Counted from the first letter of the stretch, positions 11,780 through 22,153 are shown. The stretch is 64,000 bases of DNA from Bombilactobacillus mellifer (GCF_000970795.1 NZ_KQ034029.1:62001-126000), one strand, 5' to 3'. Program-made: numbers and translations. Notes: generated by a model not told the origin, from the letters alone.

Positions 11780-13116
11780 CAATTATTCCTCTCCCATTTG
11801 ACTTCGAATAAAAATTTTTTAGACGGTGTTTGATAACGATAAACTTGAGGAATCCAGACAATCTCCTGATCAAAGAGTATCAACCAAAGTTGATCCCGCT
11901 GCCATTGAGGAATTTTCAGATTAATTAACCGCGCTTTCAATTTTTGATGTTGGCCGTTTAGCAATCGTACCTGATCCCCGGGCTGGCGATGACGTAAAAC
12001 AATCCTACGGGGCCAATGATCATAGTAAAAAGTCTTTGGTGATTTTTGAATGGACTGTTTTATTGTAAACTTTTGACCATCATTTGCAAGAACCTGTTGG
12101 TCAATTTGCAGCAAATATTGCTCGGTGCTCGGACTTGTTGATGTCGCTGATCGCAGTAAGAATAAGTAGCGATAGCTCTTTTGTAATTGCCAATCTCCTG
12201 TTAATTTTAGCAAACCGTTGGCTTTGGGAAATAATTGTTGCACGGCGGCTAATTGGCGACCTGTCAGTTCAACTTGAATTAAATCATGGACCAAATATTG
12301 AACCAATAAACTTAATTGTACCGGCTCGCCAGTTAATAAATCTTGTAAATCCAACTGCCAGCCCTGTAAAACCCTAGTCAATCGGGGAGCTATCAAAGTT
12401 TGAAAATACTGTTGCAGTAAATTCTGCACGCTAATCTGTTGTTGTGAAAACTGTTGTAGATGTTCATGAAGCCGGGGATTTTCACGTTGTAATTGTGGTA
12501 AAACATAGTGGCGTAGTCGATTACGCCAAGTAATATCTTGAAAATTAGATTCATCCACGGCGTAACTGAGATGTTGGCGGTGCAAATAGTCCTGTAACTC
12601 TTTTTTCGTAAAATTTAATAATGGGCGCACTAATTGTCCCACTTTCCACGTTTGACAAGGGACAATGCCTTGAACCGTCCAGAAACTACCACTACGGATT
12701 AATTTCATCAAAATTGTTTCCGCTTGATCATCAGCTTGATGTGCGGTAGCTAACTTCGTTAACTGATTTTTTTGCATGATTTGTTGAAAAAAATTGTAGC
12801 GAAATTGCCGGGCTTGAGCTTCCATGCTTGTTACAGATGTTGCATGCTGCCATCGAGTTGTCCAAAACGGTATTTGTCGTTGTTGACAAAATTGCCGAAC
12901 AGCTGCAACTTCTTGACTACTGATGCTGCGCAAGGCAAAATCCACCGTGGCTACAAATAACTTGGGCCGCATAGAGTCCGGCAAATGAAGTAATAAATTC
13001 AATAAAGCCATGGAATCACTACCACCTGAAACCGCAACTAATAAGCGATCCTCTGGTTTCAGGTAAGCAGTTTGGTGCATAATTTGCATAAATTTAATTT
13101 CAGTTGGATCTGTCAT
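11779..13116 (-). CDS. tilS: tRNA(Ile)-lysidine synthase
   Basis: Converts C34 of the CAU-anticodon isoleucine tRNA to lysidine so that it reads AUA; essential. The N-type ATP pyrophosphatase PP-loop SGGSDS is at 30-35, followed by the TilS middle and C-terminal substrate-binding domains. 445 aa is within the normal range. It overlaps hpt by one base. A strong hairpin with T residues (13124-13150) separates it from the S1-domain gene, so expression depends on read-through or an unrecognised promoter. Confidence 0.95.
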   Translation of the reverse strand: MTDPTEIKFMQIMHQTAYLKPEDRLLVAVSGGSDSMALLNLLLHLPDSMRPKLFVATVDFALRSISSQEVAAVRQFCQQRQIPFWTTRWQHATSVTSMEAQARQFRYNFFQQIMQKNQLTKLATAHQADDQAETILMKLIRSGSFWTVQGIVPCQTWKVGQLVRPLLNFTKKELQDYLHRQHLSYAVDESNFQDITWRNRLRHYVLPQLQRENPRLHEHLQQFSQQQISVQNLLQQYFQTLIAPRLTRVLQGWQLDLQDLLTGEPVQLSLLVQYLVHDLIQVELTGRQLAAVQQLFPKANGLLKLTGDWQLQKSYRYLFLLRSATSTSPSTEQYLLQIDQQVLANDGQKFTIKQSIQKSPKTFYYDHWPRRIVLRHRQPGDQVRLLNGQHQKLKARLINLKIPQWQRDQLWLILFDQEIVWIPQVYRYQTPSKKFLFEVKWERNN

Positions 13117-13123
13117 AGTTAAT

Positions 13124-13150
13124 AAAAAAGTTCGAGTTATAACTCGAACT
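13124..13150 (-). terminator. Hairpin terminator between S1-domain gene and tilS
   Basis: Minus strand: a long perfect palindrome (AGTTCGAGTT/AACTCGAACT) followed directly by T residues. It starts at the stop codon of the S1 gene. It may act as a partial terminator that lowers tilS-hpt-ftsH expression. Confidence 0.75.
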
Positions 13151-13584
13151 TAACTGCGGCGGCCACCACGACCGCCCCGTTTTCCTTCTGTATTTTTTTT
13201 TAAGGTCGATAAACGATCCTGACTTTCTTTCATAAAACCTGCTAAAAGGGTATCAAAGTCATCTTTACTATCCTTTTTATTATTGGAATGATGATAATTA
13301 CTATTGGTACGATTCTGATGATGTGGGTGGGAGTGATGATTTTTGGAAGCTGGTTTTTCTGCTTGTTTAATTGACAATGCAATTTTGCCATGTTCGACAT
13401 TCACCACCATCGCTGTCACAGTATCGCCGACACTGAGCTTATCATGAATATCTTTGACATAGTCATTGGAAATTTGACTAATGTGCACCAGTCCACTTTG
13501 ACCATCACCAAGATCAACAAAAGCTCCAAAATCTTTAATTCCAGTAACTTTACCAGTTACTTTGGTACCCACAGATACGGTCAT
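13150..13584 (-). CDS. S1 RNA-binding domain protein (YabR-like)
   Basis: Small RNA-binding protein. An OB-fold S1 domain fills residues 1-75 (VGTKVTGKVTGIKDFGAFVDL, then GLVHISQIS). A His/Asn-rich linker and an arginine/glycine-rich tail ending KRGGRGGRRS follow. Position next to divIC matches B. subtilis yabR. The cellular role of YabR proteins is not well defined; ribosome or mRNA association is the family expectation. 144 aa. Confidence 0.9.
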   Translation of the reverse strand: MTVSVGTKVTGKVTGIKDFGAFVDLGDGQSGLVHISQISNDYVKDIHDKLSVGDTVTAMVVNVEHGKIALSIKQAEKPASKNHHSHPHHQNRTNSNYHHSNNKKDSKDDFDTLLAGFMKESQDRLSTLKKNTEGKRGGRGGRRS

Positions 13585-13600
13585 GGTATTTCCTTACTCC

Positions 13601-13993
13601 TTAAAAGTTAAGATTTTGATTGGCCTCATTCGGAATATTATAAATAATTTCATTGTCCTTAGAGTAATTAAAACGATAGCGAATCAAATTATCTAAATAT
13701 TCGGGATTATGGAGTTGTCGGACTTCAGTTTGCAAATTAGCTTGTTTTTGTTTCGTTTGTTGTAAACGTTTTTGATGTTGGTTAAATTCAACTCGCGTTT
13801 GCTCACGTTCTTGTTGTGCTTGGACCACACGACTACCCAAAGCGACTAAAATAACTAATCCGACAGCCAATAACAGTGTAATCCGCCGCCGGTGTACCTG
13901 AATAATACGACGTTTAAACTTGTTTTCTGCTGAAGCATCGCTATTGTTTAATTTAATCGGATACACATTGCGTCGACGTCTTGGCTGTTGCAA
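13601..13993 (-). CDS. divIC: Cell-division protein DivIC (FtsB-like septum initiator)
   Basis: Single-pass membrane protein of the divisome that pairs with FtsL and DivIB/FtsQ. A basic cytoplasmic N-terminus (QQPRRRRNV) is followed by one TM at about 38-54, then a coiled coil (58-98) rich in Gln/Glu/Lys, and the C-terminal DivIC signature with RYRFNYSKDNEIIYNIP. 130 aa. It sits between the S4 protein and the S1 protein, exactly as in B. subtilis. Confidence 0.93.
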   Translation of the reverse strand: MQQPRRRRNVYPIKLNNSDASAENKFKRRIIQVHRRRITLLLAVGLVILVALGSRVVQAQQEREQTRVEFNQHQKRLQQTKQKQANLQTEVRQLHNPEYLDNLIRYRFNYSKDNEIIYNIPNEANQNLNF

Positions 13994-14071
13994 TTCAATC
14001 CCTCCACCAAAGAAGCTCTTAACAGTAAGTATACCAACATCTTGAAAGGGTGTCCATTATTTATTTCAGAC

Positions 14072-14317
14072 TCACTCTACTCTTTTATACAAATCGGTTG
14101 CTTCATTTTTTTTAGCCAATTCATTCAGTTGTAAAACCTGTACTTTAACTGTTTTGTCACCATAATGAATCGTGATTATATCTCCTACTTGAACATCACT
14201 ACTGGACTTAGCCACACGATCATTGACACTAATTCGTCCCTTGTCAGCAATCTCTTTGGCCAAAGTTCGCCGCTTGACCAAACGGGAAACTTTTAAGTAT
14301 TTATCTAAGCGCATCAT
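14072..14317 (-). CDS. S4-domain RNA-binding protein, RqcP/Hsp15 family
   Basis: An S4 domain fills most of the protein (RLDKYLKVSRLVKRRTLAKE). B. subtilis RqcP (YlmH-independent, yabO product) binds the P-site region of obstructed 50S subunits and drives alanine tailing with RqcH; this gene is in the yabO position. It overlaps the end of the flippase gene by 17 bases. Two adjacent ATGs are possible; the second (14314) has the better spacing to AAAGGAG. 81 aa. Confidence 0.88.
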   Translation of the reverse strand: MMRLDKYLKVSRLVKRRTLAKEIADKGRISVNDRVAKSSSDVQVGDIITIHYGDKTVKVQVLQLNELAKKNEATDLYKRVE

Positions 14318-15851
14318 CTTTCTCCTTTATTAAATATTTCATCAACGGTACTAAATGCCATTCTTCAATAGTTAACAATTGACTGTGCCAACTGAAAATC
14401 CCTATACACAACACACCAACAATTATATTCACTACTACTTCTACGAACGCATAACCTCGCGTCGTTGGCCAGAAAAAAGTTTCTACCTGGAGCAAAATAC
14501 CAACCACTACGGCCATGCCTCCAGCCACTAGAACCAATTTTGGGAAATATTTATCCCGCCACAAAATACTCTTTAAATCGGCAGTCGCCCGTTGATATAA
14601 CTTCAAAGCCAAAAAGGCACTTGCAATTACGGTGGCCCAACTAGCGCCCCATAAGCCCCAAGGTTTAATTAAAAGATCGTTTAGTAACAATTTTAACACT
14701 ACTGCCAGACAAACTAATAATACATTGCCTTGAGACTGATGGCGAGCCTGCATAATAATATTCATTAAAGTCGCATATGACCAAAAAATGACTGCGCAAC
14801 AATACAGCGCTAATGGTCCACTGTAGGCCGCATCTTTAAATAACAGGGTATTAATTTGCGGCATCAACACGACTAAACCAACAGTGGCACTAGTCGTTAA
14901 CCACAGGCCTAATCTACAACTGACAGTAATGATTCGCTGCTGCATTGCCAGATTCGATTGGCCTAATTGCGGCATTAAAGAAGTAGCAAACGAAAGTCCA
15001 ATTACCATCACTAATTGTGCTAATGGTTGCCCGCGATCATAAATACCCTTGATAATTTGAGGTTGATCATAATGCCCCTGCTGTAAGAGCCGTAACAAAT
15101 TAAAAGTATCAACTATTTGCCATAATATAATTAAGCTGCCAAAAATACTTAAAGCCAAGCCCTCTTTAAAAAAACGCCGATATAAAATTTTTCTCGGCCC
15201 AACTGCAGATGTTGTGCTAAAAACCAGCTTACGGCAATAGAATGCTAAAACAGCTAACGAAACCACAGCTCCCAAGCCAGCTCCCGCATGAGCCCAAGCT
15301 CCCATAGGATATAACTGTAAATTCTTCTGGCGCCAAGCTAGTGCCGCTAAGATAATAACCGCTACGCGGACCACCTGTTCACTGATTTGTGAAAATGCCG
15401 TAGGTTCCATCTGCAGTTGTCCCTGAAACGTTCCGCGCAAAACTCCCTCCAAGGGTGCCAAGGCATAAAATAAAGCCATGGCTTTAATTAACGGTGCTAA
15501 GTTCTTATCACCCATCAGCTGTGCCAACACCGAAGCCCCGCACCAAAGGATTAACGCACTACTAAGACCCCAAAGCACTGCAAAGCGCCATAAGCGCTGA
15601 AAATTAGCTTGCTGAGCCGTGTGATCTTGAGCCATGACTTGCGAAACAAACAAGGGCAAACCTACTAACGCCAAGGAACTAGCTAAACCGTAAAAAGGAT
15701 AAATTTGCTGATAAACAAAAAATCCCCGATCACCCACAATATTCTGTAATGGAATCCGATAAAGAGCACTTAAAATTTTGGCAATTAAGGCCGCCAGCGA
15801 TAAGAGCCATGTTCCGGTCATAAAATTTGCTTGACGAGCCGGCTCCCTCAT
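14301..15851 (-). CDS. Polysaccharide/lipid-linked sugar flippase, MVF-MATE fold (YabM/SpoVB-like)
   Basis: Integral membrane protein with about 13-14 hydrophobic segments in the MOP flippase superfamily. The opening (TGTWLLSLAALIAKILSALYR, then GDRGFFVYQQIYPFY) is the classic SpoVB/YabM start. It probably flips an undecaprenyl-linked precursor; peptidoglycan lipid II is one candidate but the substrate cannot be read from sequence. It overlaps mfd by four bases (ATGA) and the S4 gene by 17, so the three are translationally coupled. 516 aa. Confidence 0.88.
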   Translation of the reverse strand: MREPARQANFMTGTWLLSLAALIAKILSALYRIPLQNIVGDRGFFVYQQIYPFYGLASSLALVGLPLFVSQVMAQDHTAQQANFQRLWRFAVLWGLSSALILWCGASVLAQLMGDKNLAPLIKAMALFYALAPLEGVLRGTFQGQLQMEPTAFSQISEQVVRVAVIILAALAWRQKNLQLYPMGAWAHAGAGLGAVVSLAVLAFYCRKLVFSTTSAVGPRKILYRRFFKEGLALSIFGSLIILWQIVDTFNLLRLLQQGHYDQPQIIKGIYDRGQPLAQLVMVIGLSFATSLMPQLGQSNLAMQQRIITVSCRLGLWLTTSATVGLVVLMPQINTLLFKDAAYSGPLALYCCAVIFWSYATLMNIIMQARHQSQGNVLLVCLAVVLKLLLNDLLIKPWGLWGASWATVIASAFLALKLYQRATADLKSILWRDKYFPKLVLVAGGMAVVVGILLQVETFFWPTTRGYAFVEVVVNIIVGVLCIGIFSWHSQLLTIEEWHLVPLMKYLIKEKDDALR

Positions 15852-18800
15852 GAAGCTGCCTGTTGTTGCGTAGCAGTCGCCAAATTAGCTAATTCTTGCA
15901 TTAACCGCAAAAGTTCCGGTAGAAAATCTTTAGCGGGATCATTGAGCTTTAATTGCACCACAAAATAATGATGTTCATTAGCCACACGGGCTTTTAAAAC
16001 TGTGACGGTTAATGCTTTAAAGAGTTGTTCACCGGTTAAATAATTATTGGCTAACTGATCAAATTGAATAGTCAAAAGCTTTTGTTTTTGATTGATGCTT
16101 TTAACTAATGCTGTATCTGCCAGTAGCTTAATTTGTGTTAATTTAAATAATTGTGCGACTTCTTGCGGATATTTACCAAAGCGCTCTTTAAATTCTTGCT
16201 GCAAAGAGGTTAATTGTGTCACTGTATGCGCTTCACGCAACCGCTTATACATCTCAATCTTTTGCAATTCATCACTAATATATTCGGTTGGTATATAAGC
16301 ATCCAAATTTAATTTAACTTCACAATTCGTATGCGTGGCCTGCTTTTTAGCGCCGCGGCGTTTAGCTACTGCTTCCTCTAACATCTGCGTATATAGATCG
16401 TAACCCACCGAATCGATAAATCCATGCTGCTGCTGGCCTAATAAATTACCTGCTCCACGAATCGCTAAATCGCGCATCGCAATTTTAAAACCGGAGCCCA
16501 ATTCCGTGAAATTTTTAATGGCTTCTAAGCGTTTTTCACCTACTTCTGTCAAAGTCTTATCCGGCCGATACATGAAGTAAGCATAAGCCACCCGACTGGA
16601 ACGGCCCACGCGCCCACGTAATTGATACAATTGGGCTAACCCATAATGATCTGCATTTTCGACAATCAAAGTATTCGCATTGGGCATATCTACACCGGTT
16701 TCAATAATCGTAGTCGTAATTAGGACATCATATTCGCCAGCTAAAAAATCACTGATCACTCCTTCTAGTTGCACTTGCGTTAATTGACCATTGGCAATGG
16801 CGACTCGCGCATCCGGTACCAAACTAGTAATAAGTTGGGCTGTTTGTTCCATATCTTCCACCCGATTATGCAGATAAAAGACTTGTCCGCCCCGTTCCAA
16901 TTCGCGCTCAATCGCACTGCGTACGACATCATAATTTTGTTCCATCACAAAAGTTTGAATCGGATAACGGTTGGGAGGAGCTGTTTCAATAACCGATAAA
17001 TCGCGCACCCCATTCATAGACATATTTAAGGTTCGCGGAATCGGCGTAGCAGTCATCGTTAACACATCAATTTGGGATTTTAACTGTTTTAAACGTTCCT
17101 TATGTTTTACGCCAAACCGCTGTTCTTCATCGACAATTAACAACCCCAAGTCCGCAAATTGAATATCTTTGGATAATAGACGATGAGTCCCCACTACAAT
17201 ATCAATAGAACCATCCAGTAAACCTTTTTTAGTTGCTGTTTGTTGAGCGCGGGTTTGAAAACGTGACATAATTGCGGCTTGGACTGGGAAACTTTTGAAA
17301 CGTTCGACAATCGTTTGATAATGCTGTTGCGCCAAAATCGTCGTCGGTACTAAAAAGGCGACCTGTTTGCCATCATTGATAGCTTTGAAAGCTGCTCGCA
17401 AAGCCACTTCTGTTTTACCAAAACCCACATCGCCCACTAAAAGTCGATCCATTGGATGAGGACTTTCCATATCGCGTTTGATTTCTTGGATACTGCGTAA
17501 TTGATCCGGTGTTTCGACATAAGTAAACTCATCGTCAAATTGTTTTTGCAAATCATCGTCGGCCGAAAAAGCAAAACCGCGTTCTGCCTTACGTTGCGCA
17601 TATAAATCCATCAAATCGTCCGCAATATCTTCAATATTTTTCTGGACCTTTTGCTTTGTTTTATGCCATTCCGTGCCGCCTAATTTATTTAATTTCGGTG
17701 CTTTGCCTTCTGCCGAAACATATTTTTGCACCATATTTAATTGTGTAACCGGGATTAATAATTGACCATCATCGCGATAGGTAATCGTAATATAATCTTG
17801 GTGCTTACCATCCACTTCCAGCGTTTGAATGCCTACAAAGCGGCCAATACCATGATTGACATGAACCACGTAATCGCCCGGCTTTAAATCTGTATAACTT
17901 TTTAAACGTTCCGCATTACTCAATTGCGTATGAAAGCGATGGTGTTTGGTAGGCTGATTAAATAATTCTTTTTCGGTAATTACCACTAATTTTTCATTAG
18001 GTAATTCAAATCCTGCTAGTAAGCCGCCCTCAACTAATTGCAAGGCTCCTACTTGGAGATCCGTTTTCGAACTAATGATCGCGGTAATACCAAAGTCCCG
18101 CAAAGTGTTTTGCATTTTCTGAATTTGAACCGCATTGTTAATCAGTAACACCGTCGTATAGCCTAATTTTTGCCAGCGGGTCACTTCCGTTTTTAAAAGC
18201 GGCAAATTGCTGAAAAACTGTTGAACACTACGACTTGTAATATCTAGTAATTGCTGAAATTTCCGGTGACCACGATTTTTAGGAAAAAGTGATAAATGAA
18301 TTTCTGCTTGGTTGATTTTAGTCAAAACCGGCGCCAAGTCTAAATGAAATTTCTGTTCTGGTAAAAATTTTCCTTGATCAAATTGGCTTTCAAACCAAGC
18401 TAAATTCTCCGCCTGATTCGTTTGATCTTGTTCCACTAAACGATCATAGTCATCAAAAACGATAATGCCTTCTAAACTTAAATAATGACTCAAATTAGCC
18501 GGGTCGGGATATAAATAAGACACATAGCGGCTGGGATTAGCTACAGGATTCCCACTTTGCAAAGTAGTAAGATCTTCTTGAAAATTATCCTGTAAATTTT
18601 GTTGCACTTTCTTATCGGTAATTTGCTTAATCTGGGTGGTCAATTGCTGACTGAGAACCGCCGCCGCCGCTTTTAATTGGTCACTAGTAGCAATTCGGTC
18701 ACTGGCCGGTGAGAGCTGGATTTGCTGAATAGCTTGATGATTGCGCTGCGAAGCCGGATCCAAAAAATGCAACGTTTCCACTTGATCATCAAAAAATTCA

Positions 18801-19372
18801 ATCCGTACAGGTTGACCTGTTAGCGGATAAACATCCACAATGTCGCCTCGAATAGCAAATTCACCCGGGTTAGCTACGAGGTTTTGGCGTTGATAACCCA
18901 TGGCCACCAACTGTTCAGGTAATTGTTCTAATGGATATGAGGCACCAATGGTCAAAGTAAAATGTGCCTGATCAAATTGCGTCGGTGCCGGTAAAATCTC
19001 TTCCAGACCCGCGACAGATGTTACGACCACACCGGCTTGTTGACTACGCAAAAAATCCAGCGCGGCTAAACGCTGGCTCAAAGCTTCCGGCGAACTAATC
19101 GCAATTTGCGTAGCAATCGTCGCTTCGACCGGAAATAAGTGCACTGACGGTATTTCTAATAGTTGCACTAAATCTTCATATAATTGACTTGCATGGTAAG
19201 TATCCGGTTCCACGACTAATAGAGGTTGTTTTTTTTGCCTCACCAGATTAGCTAAAAATAAAGCTTTGGCTGAATTGGTCAACCCCGTTACCAATTGACA
19301 TGTTCGGGGTTTAAGCTGTGATAAAAAAGTCTGCAAGGCCGAATTGGTCTGCCAAAAATCAACTAATTCCAC
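15848..19372 (-). CDS. mfd: Transcription-repair coupling factor Mfd
   Basis: Removes stalled RNA polymerase at lesions and recruits UvrA. An N-terminal UvrB-homology region carries no active helicase motif. An RNAP-interacting domain with KPGDYVVHVNHGIGRF follows, then the RecG-like translocase with GDVGFGKTEVA and the DEEQ box (VDEEQRFGVKHKER), and the C-terminal TRCF domain. 1174 aa, full length. It begins 14 bases after pth, as in the conserved pth-mfd pair. Confidence 0.97.
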   Translation of the reverse strand: MELVDFWQTNSALQTFLSQLKPRTCQLVTGLTNSAKALFLANLVRQKKQPLLVVEPDTYHASQLYEDLVQLLEIPSVHLFPVEATIATQIAISSPEALSQRLAALDFLRSQQAGVVVTSVAGLEEILPAPTQFDQAHFTLTIGASYPLEQLPEQLVAMGYQRQNLVANPGEFAIRGDIVDVYPLTGQPVRIEFFDDQVETLHFLDPASQRNHQAIQQIQLSPASDRIATSDQLKAAAAVLSQQLTTQIKQITDKKVQQNLQDNFQEDLTTLQSGNPVANPSRYVSYLYPDPANLSHYLSLEGIIVFDDYDRLVEQDQTNQAENLAWFESQFDQGKFLPEQKFHLDLAPVLTKINQAEIHLSLFPKNRGHRKFQQLLDITSRSVQQFFSNLPLLKTEVTRWQKLGYTTVLLINNAVQIQKMQNTLRDFGITAIISSKTDLQVGALQLVEGGLLAGFELPNEKLVVITEKELFNQPTKHHRFHTQLSNAERLKSYTDLKPGDYVVHVNHGIGRFVGIQTLEVDGKHQDYITITYRDDGQLLIPVTQLNMVQKYVSAEGKAPKLNKLGGTEWHKTKQKVQKNIEDIADDLMDLYAQRKAERGFAFSADDDLQKQFDDEFTYVETPDQLRSIQEIKRDMESPHPMDRLLVGDVGFGKTEVALRAAFKAINDGKQVAFLVPTTILAQQHYQTIVERFKSFPVQAAIMSRFQTRAQQTATKKGLLDGSIDIVVGTHRLLSKDIQFADLGLLIVDEEQRFGVKHKERLKQLKSQIDVLTMTATPIPRTLNMSMNGVRDLSVIETAPPNRYPIQTFVMEQNYDVVRSAIERELERGGQVFYLHNRVEDMEQTAQLITSLVPDARVAIANGQLTQVQLEGVISDFLAGEYDVLITTTIIETGVDMPNANTLIVENADHYGLAQLYQLRGRVGRSSRVAYAYFMYRPDKTLTEVGEKRLEAIKNFTELGSGFKIAMRDLAIRGAGNLLGQQQHGFIDSVGYDLYTQMLEEAVAKRRGAKKQATHTNCEVKLNLDAYIPTEYISDELQKIEMYKRLREAHTVTQLTSLQQEFKERFGKYPQEVAQLFKLTQIKLLADTALVKSINQKQKLLTIQFDQLANNYLTGEQLFKALTVTVLKARVANEHHYFVVQLKLNDPAKDFLPELLRLMQELANLATATQQQAAS

Positions 19373-19386
19373 AATTACTCTCCATT

Positions 19387-19944
19387 TTAATTAAATTGAT
19401 TCATCGTCTGCATAAAATCATCGTGTGTGATCCAATCAATCACTGCTGCCGTGGCCCGTTTCACACCCGCTTGCGCTTGAAGCGCTTGTTCGCCTGCAAA
19501 AGGAGTTAAAACCCAATCCACCACGGTTTGTTTTTGGGGATGGGCAATTCCAATTTTGATTCGCTTAAATTGTTCTGTCCCTAAAGCAGCAATAATGCTT
19601 TTTAAACCATTATGTCCCCCCGCAGATCCTTTTTGCCGTAACCGGATCTTACCAACAGGCAAATCTAAATCATCTTGAATAATTAAAATTTCTTCCGGAT
19701 AAATTTGATAAAAGCCCATTAAAGGCCGCACGGCATTGCCTGAGTTGTTCATAAATGTTAGCGGTTTCACCAAATAAATTGTTTCACCCTGATATTTAAA
19801 GCGCACATCTAAAGCCGAAAATTCACGCTTTGTTAATTCTACACCAAAATGTTGGGCTAGTAGATCAATTGTCATAAATCCCATATTATGTTTGGTGCCT
19901 TCGTATTGTGGCCCAGGGTTACCTAAGCCGAAAATTGCCTTCAT
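19387..19944 (-). CDS. pth: Peptidyl-tRNA hydrolase
   Basis: Cleaves peptidyl-tRNA released by ribosome drop-off. It has the family start GLGNPGPQYEGTKHNMGF with the catalytic His19, the FMNNSG substrate loop, QDDLDLPVG with the Asp that positions His, and GGHNGLKSI. 185 aa. First gene of the pth-mfd-flippase-S4-divIC block; a -10 TATAAT lies at 19982-19987 on the minus strand with a poor -35. Confidence 0.97.
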   Translation of the reverse strand: MKAIFGLGNPGPQYEGTKHNMGFMTIDLLAQHFGVELTKREFSALDVRFKYQGETIYLVKPLTFMNNSGNAVRPLMGFYQIYPEEILIIQDDLDLPVGKIRLRQKGSAGGHNGLKSIIAALGTEQFKRIKIGIAHPQKQTVVDWVLTPFAGEQALQAQAGVKRATAAVIDWITHDDFMQTMNQFN

Positions 19945-20081
19945 TTCATCTCATCCTATTTCTTAGTGTTAACGTTGGTCGATTATAACATAATTCTCAG
20001 AATCAATAACCAATCAAAAATTGTATTTTTAATGAAAATTCATGAAAATGATATTTAAAACCCTTTCAAAGTGAGATAATT

Positions 20082-20111
20082 TTGGTTTTCATTATACTAC
20101 CATGTTACAAT
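20082..20111 (+). promoter_or_regulatory. ldh promoter
   Basis: -35 TTGGTT (20082-20087), 18-base spacer, -10 TACAAT (20106-20111), leaving a leader of about 37 bases with AAAGGAG before the ldh ATG. An alternative -10 TATACT lies a few bases upstream. No good cre site is visible. Confidence 0.55.
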
Positions 20112-20151
20112 CGATAATGAAAAAAATTGTAAACATAAAGGAGCACATTGA

Positions 20152-21126
<975 letters not shown>

Positions 21127-21146
21127 GCCAATTTTTGATTAGCACT

Positions 21147-21175
21147 AACTGCCATTTATTAATGGCAGTTTTTTT
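21147..21175 (+). terminator. ldh terminator
   Basis: AACTGCCATT/AATGGCAGTT stem with a four-base loop followed by a T run, 20 bases after the ldh stop. Confidence 0.92.
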
Positions 21176-21242
21176 ATTTTTTAAATCCGCGCTGTGCTAT
21201 GATAAAGGCAAAAGCTCATCAGAGAGGAGGATGAATATTTTG

Positions 21243-21386
21243 ATGAAAAAAGCTATGTTAATTTTATTAATTTTATGTTTAGTGGTCGTCCTAATAGGTA
21301 CTTTACTAGGTAATTGGTTCTTGGGGATTGTGCCCATTTTTCTTGCGATGTGGCCGGCAGCCTACTTTGGAACTAGTGATGACTAA
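21243..21386 (+). CDS. Small membrane protein, function unknown
   Basis: 47 residues beginning MKKAMLILLILCL: two closely spaced hydrophobic segments with a short polar tail (FGTSDD). A GAGAGGAGG ribosome site precedes it. The ATG at 21231 touches that site, so translation probably starts at the ATG at 21243, or the TTG three bases before it. It sits between ldh and the CBS-domain gene, about 33 bases before the latter, so it may be co-transcribed. I do not recognise a family. Confidence 0.65.
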   Translation: MKKAMLILLILCLVVVLIGTLLGNWFLGIVPIFLAMWPAAYFGTSDD

Positions 21387-21419
21387 TCAAGTACTTCTAA
21401 AAATTTTGAGGATAAAATA

Positions 21420-22085
21420 ATGCTGATCAAATCTTTAGTTTTAAAGAAACGTTATTTAGTTACCGTCCAGGAATCGGTGACCTTAGAACAGGCTTTAAAA
21501 ATTCTGGAAGAATCCGATAATCGCTGTGTCCCTATTTTAGATGAAACCGGAACAATTTTTCGGGGCAATATTTATAAAATGCATATCTATCGTCATAAAT
21601 CCCGCAATGGGGACATGTCTTTGCCAGTGACATATTTATTGAAAAATGCCACCAAAACTATTCCCATTAATGCTCCTTTTTTTAAAGTTTTTTTTAACAT
21701 CAAAGATTTACCCTACATTGCTGTTTTAGACGAAAATCATCATTTTTACGGCATTCTCACCCATACTAAACTTCTAGAAATGTTGTCCGAGGCGTGGAAT
21801 ATTAATACCGGCAGTTACGTATTAACCGTCATTTCCTCTGGTCAAGCGGGACAGCTGGCGGAAATCTCCAGTATTATTAACCAAGAAGTCAATATTGTCG
21901 GTTGTTTAACCTTAGACGCTCGAAAAACTGCTTTGGTAAGACGCAATCTCTTTACCTTGCAACCACAAGTGAACGCCGAACAATTACGCCGGATTGTCGA
22001 CAATTTAGAAGCCAATAATTTTCGGGTTTCCGAAATTGATGACTTACAAAAAGGAACGATTTTAGACCAATTGCCTGCCGAATAA
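21420..22085 (+). CDS. CBS-pair protein with C-terminal ACT-like domain (CbpA-like)
   Basis: Two CBS motifs (about 8-60 and 70-125) form a Bateman module that binds an adenine nucleotide. The C-terminal part (about 130-210, YVLTVISSGQAGQLAEISSI) resembles an ACT domain. This CBS-CBS-ACT order matches Listeria CbpA, a cyclic-di-AMP-binding protein, but ligand binding here is inference. 221 aa, cytosolic. It ends in a strong bidirectional terminator. Confidence 0.8.
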   Translation: MLIKSLVLKKRYLVTVQESVTLEQALKILEESDNRCVPILDETGTIFRGNIYKMHIYRHKSRNGDMSLPVTYLLKNATKTIPINAPFFKVFFNIKDLPYIAVLDENHHFYGILTHTKLLEMLSEAWNINTGSYVLTVISSGQAGQLAEISSIINQEVNIVGCLTLDARKTALVRRNLFTLQPQVNAEQLRRIVDNLEANNFRVSEIDDLQKGTILDQLPAE

Positions 22086-22088
22086 TTA

Positions 22089-22125
22089 AAAAACTGACTC
22101 ACTTAACTAAGTGAGTCAGTTTTTT
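22089..22125. terminator. Bidirectional terminator
   Basis: Perfect 11-bp stem AACTGACTCAC / GTGAGTCAGTT with A and T tracts on both sides. It ends the plus-strand CBS gene and the minus-strand mazF transcript, whose stop lies 29 bases away. Confidence 0.92.
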
Positions 22126-22153
22126 AATAAGTAAGCGGTTATTAAATCTATGT

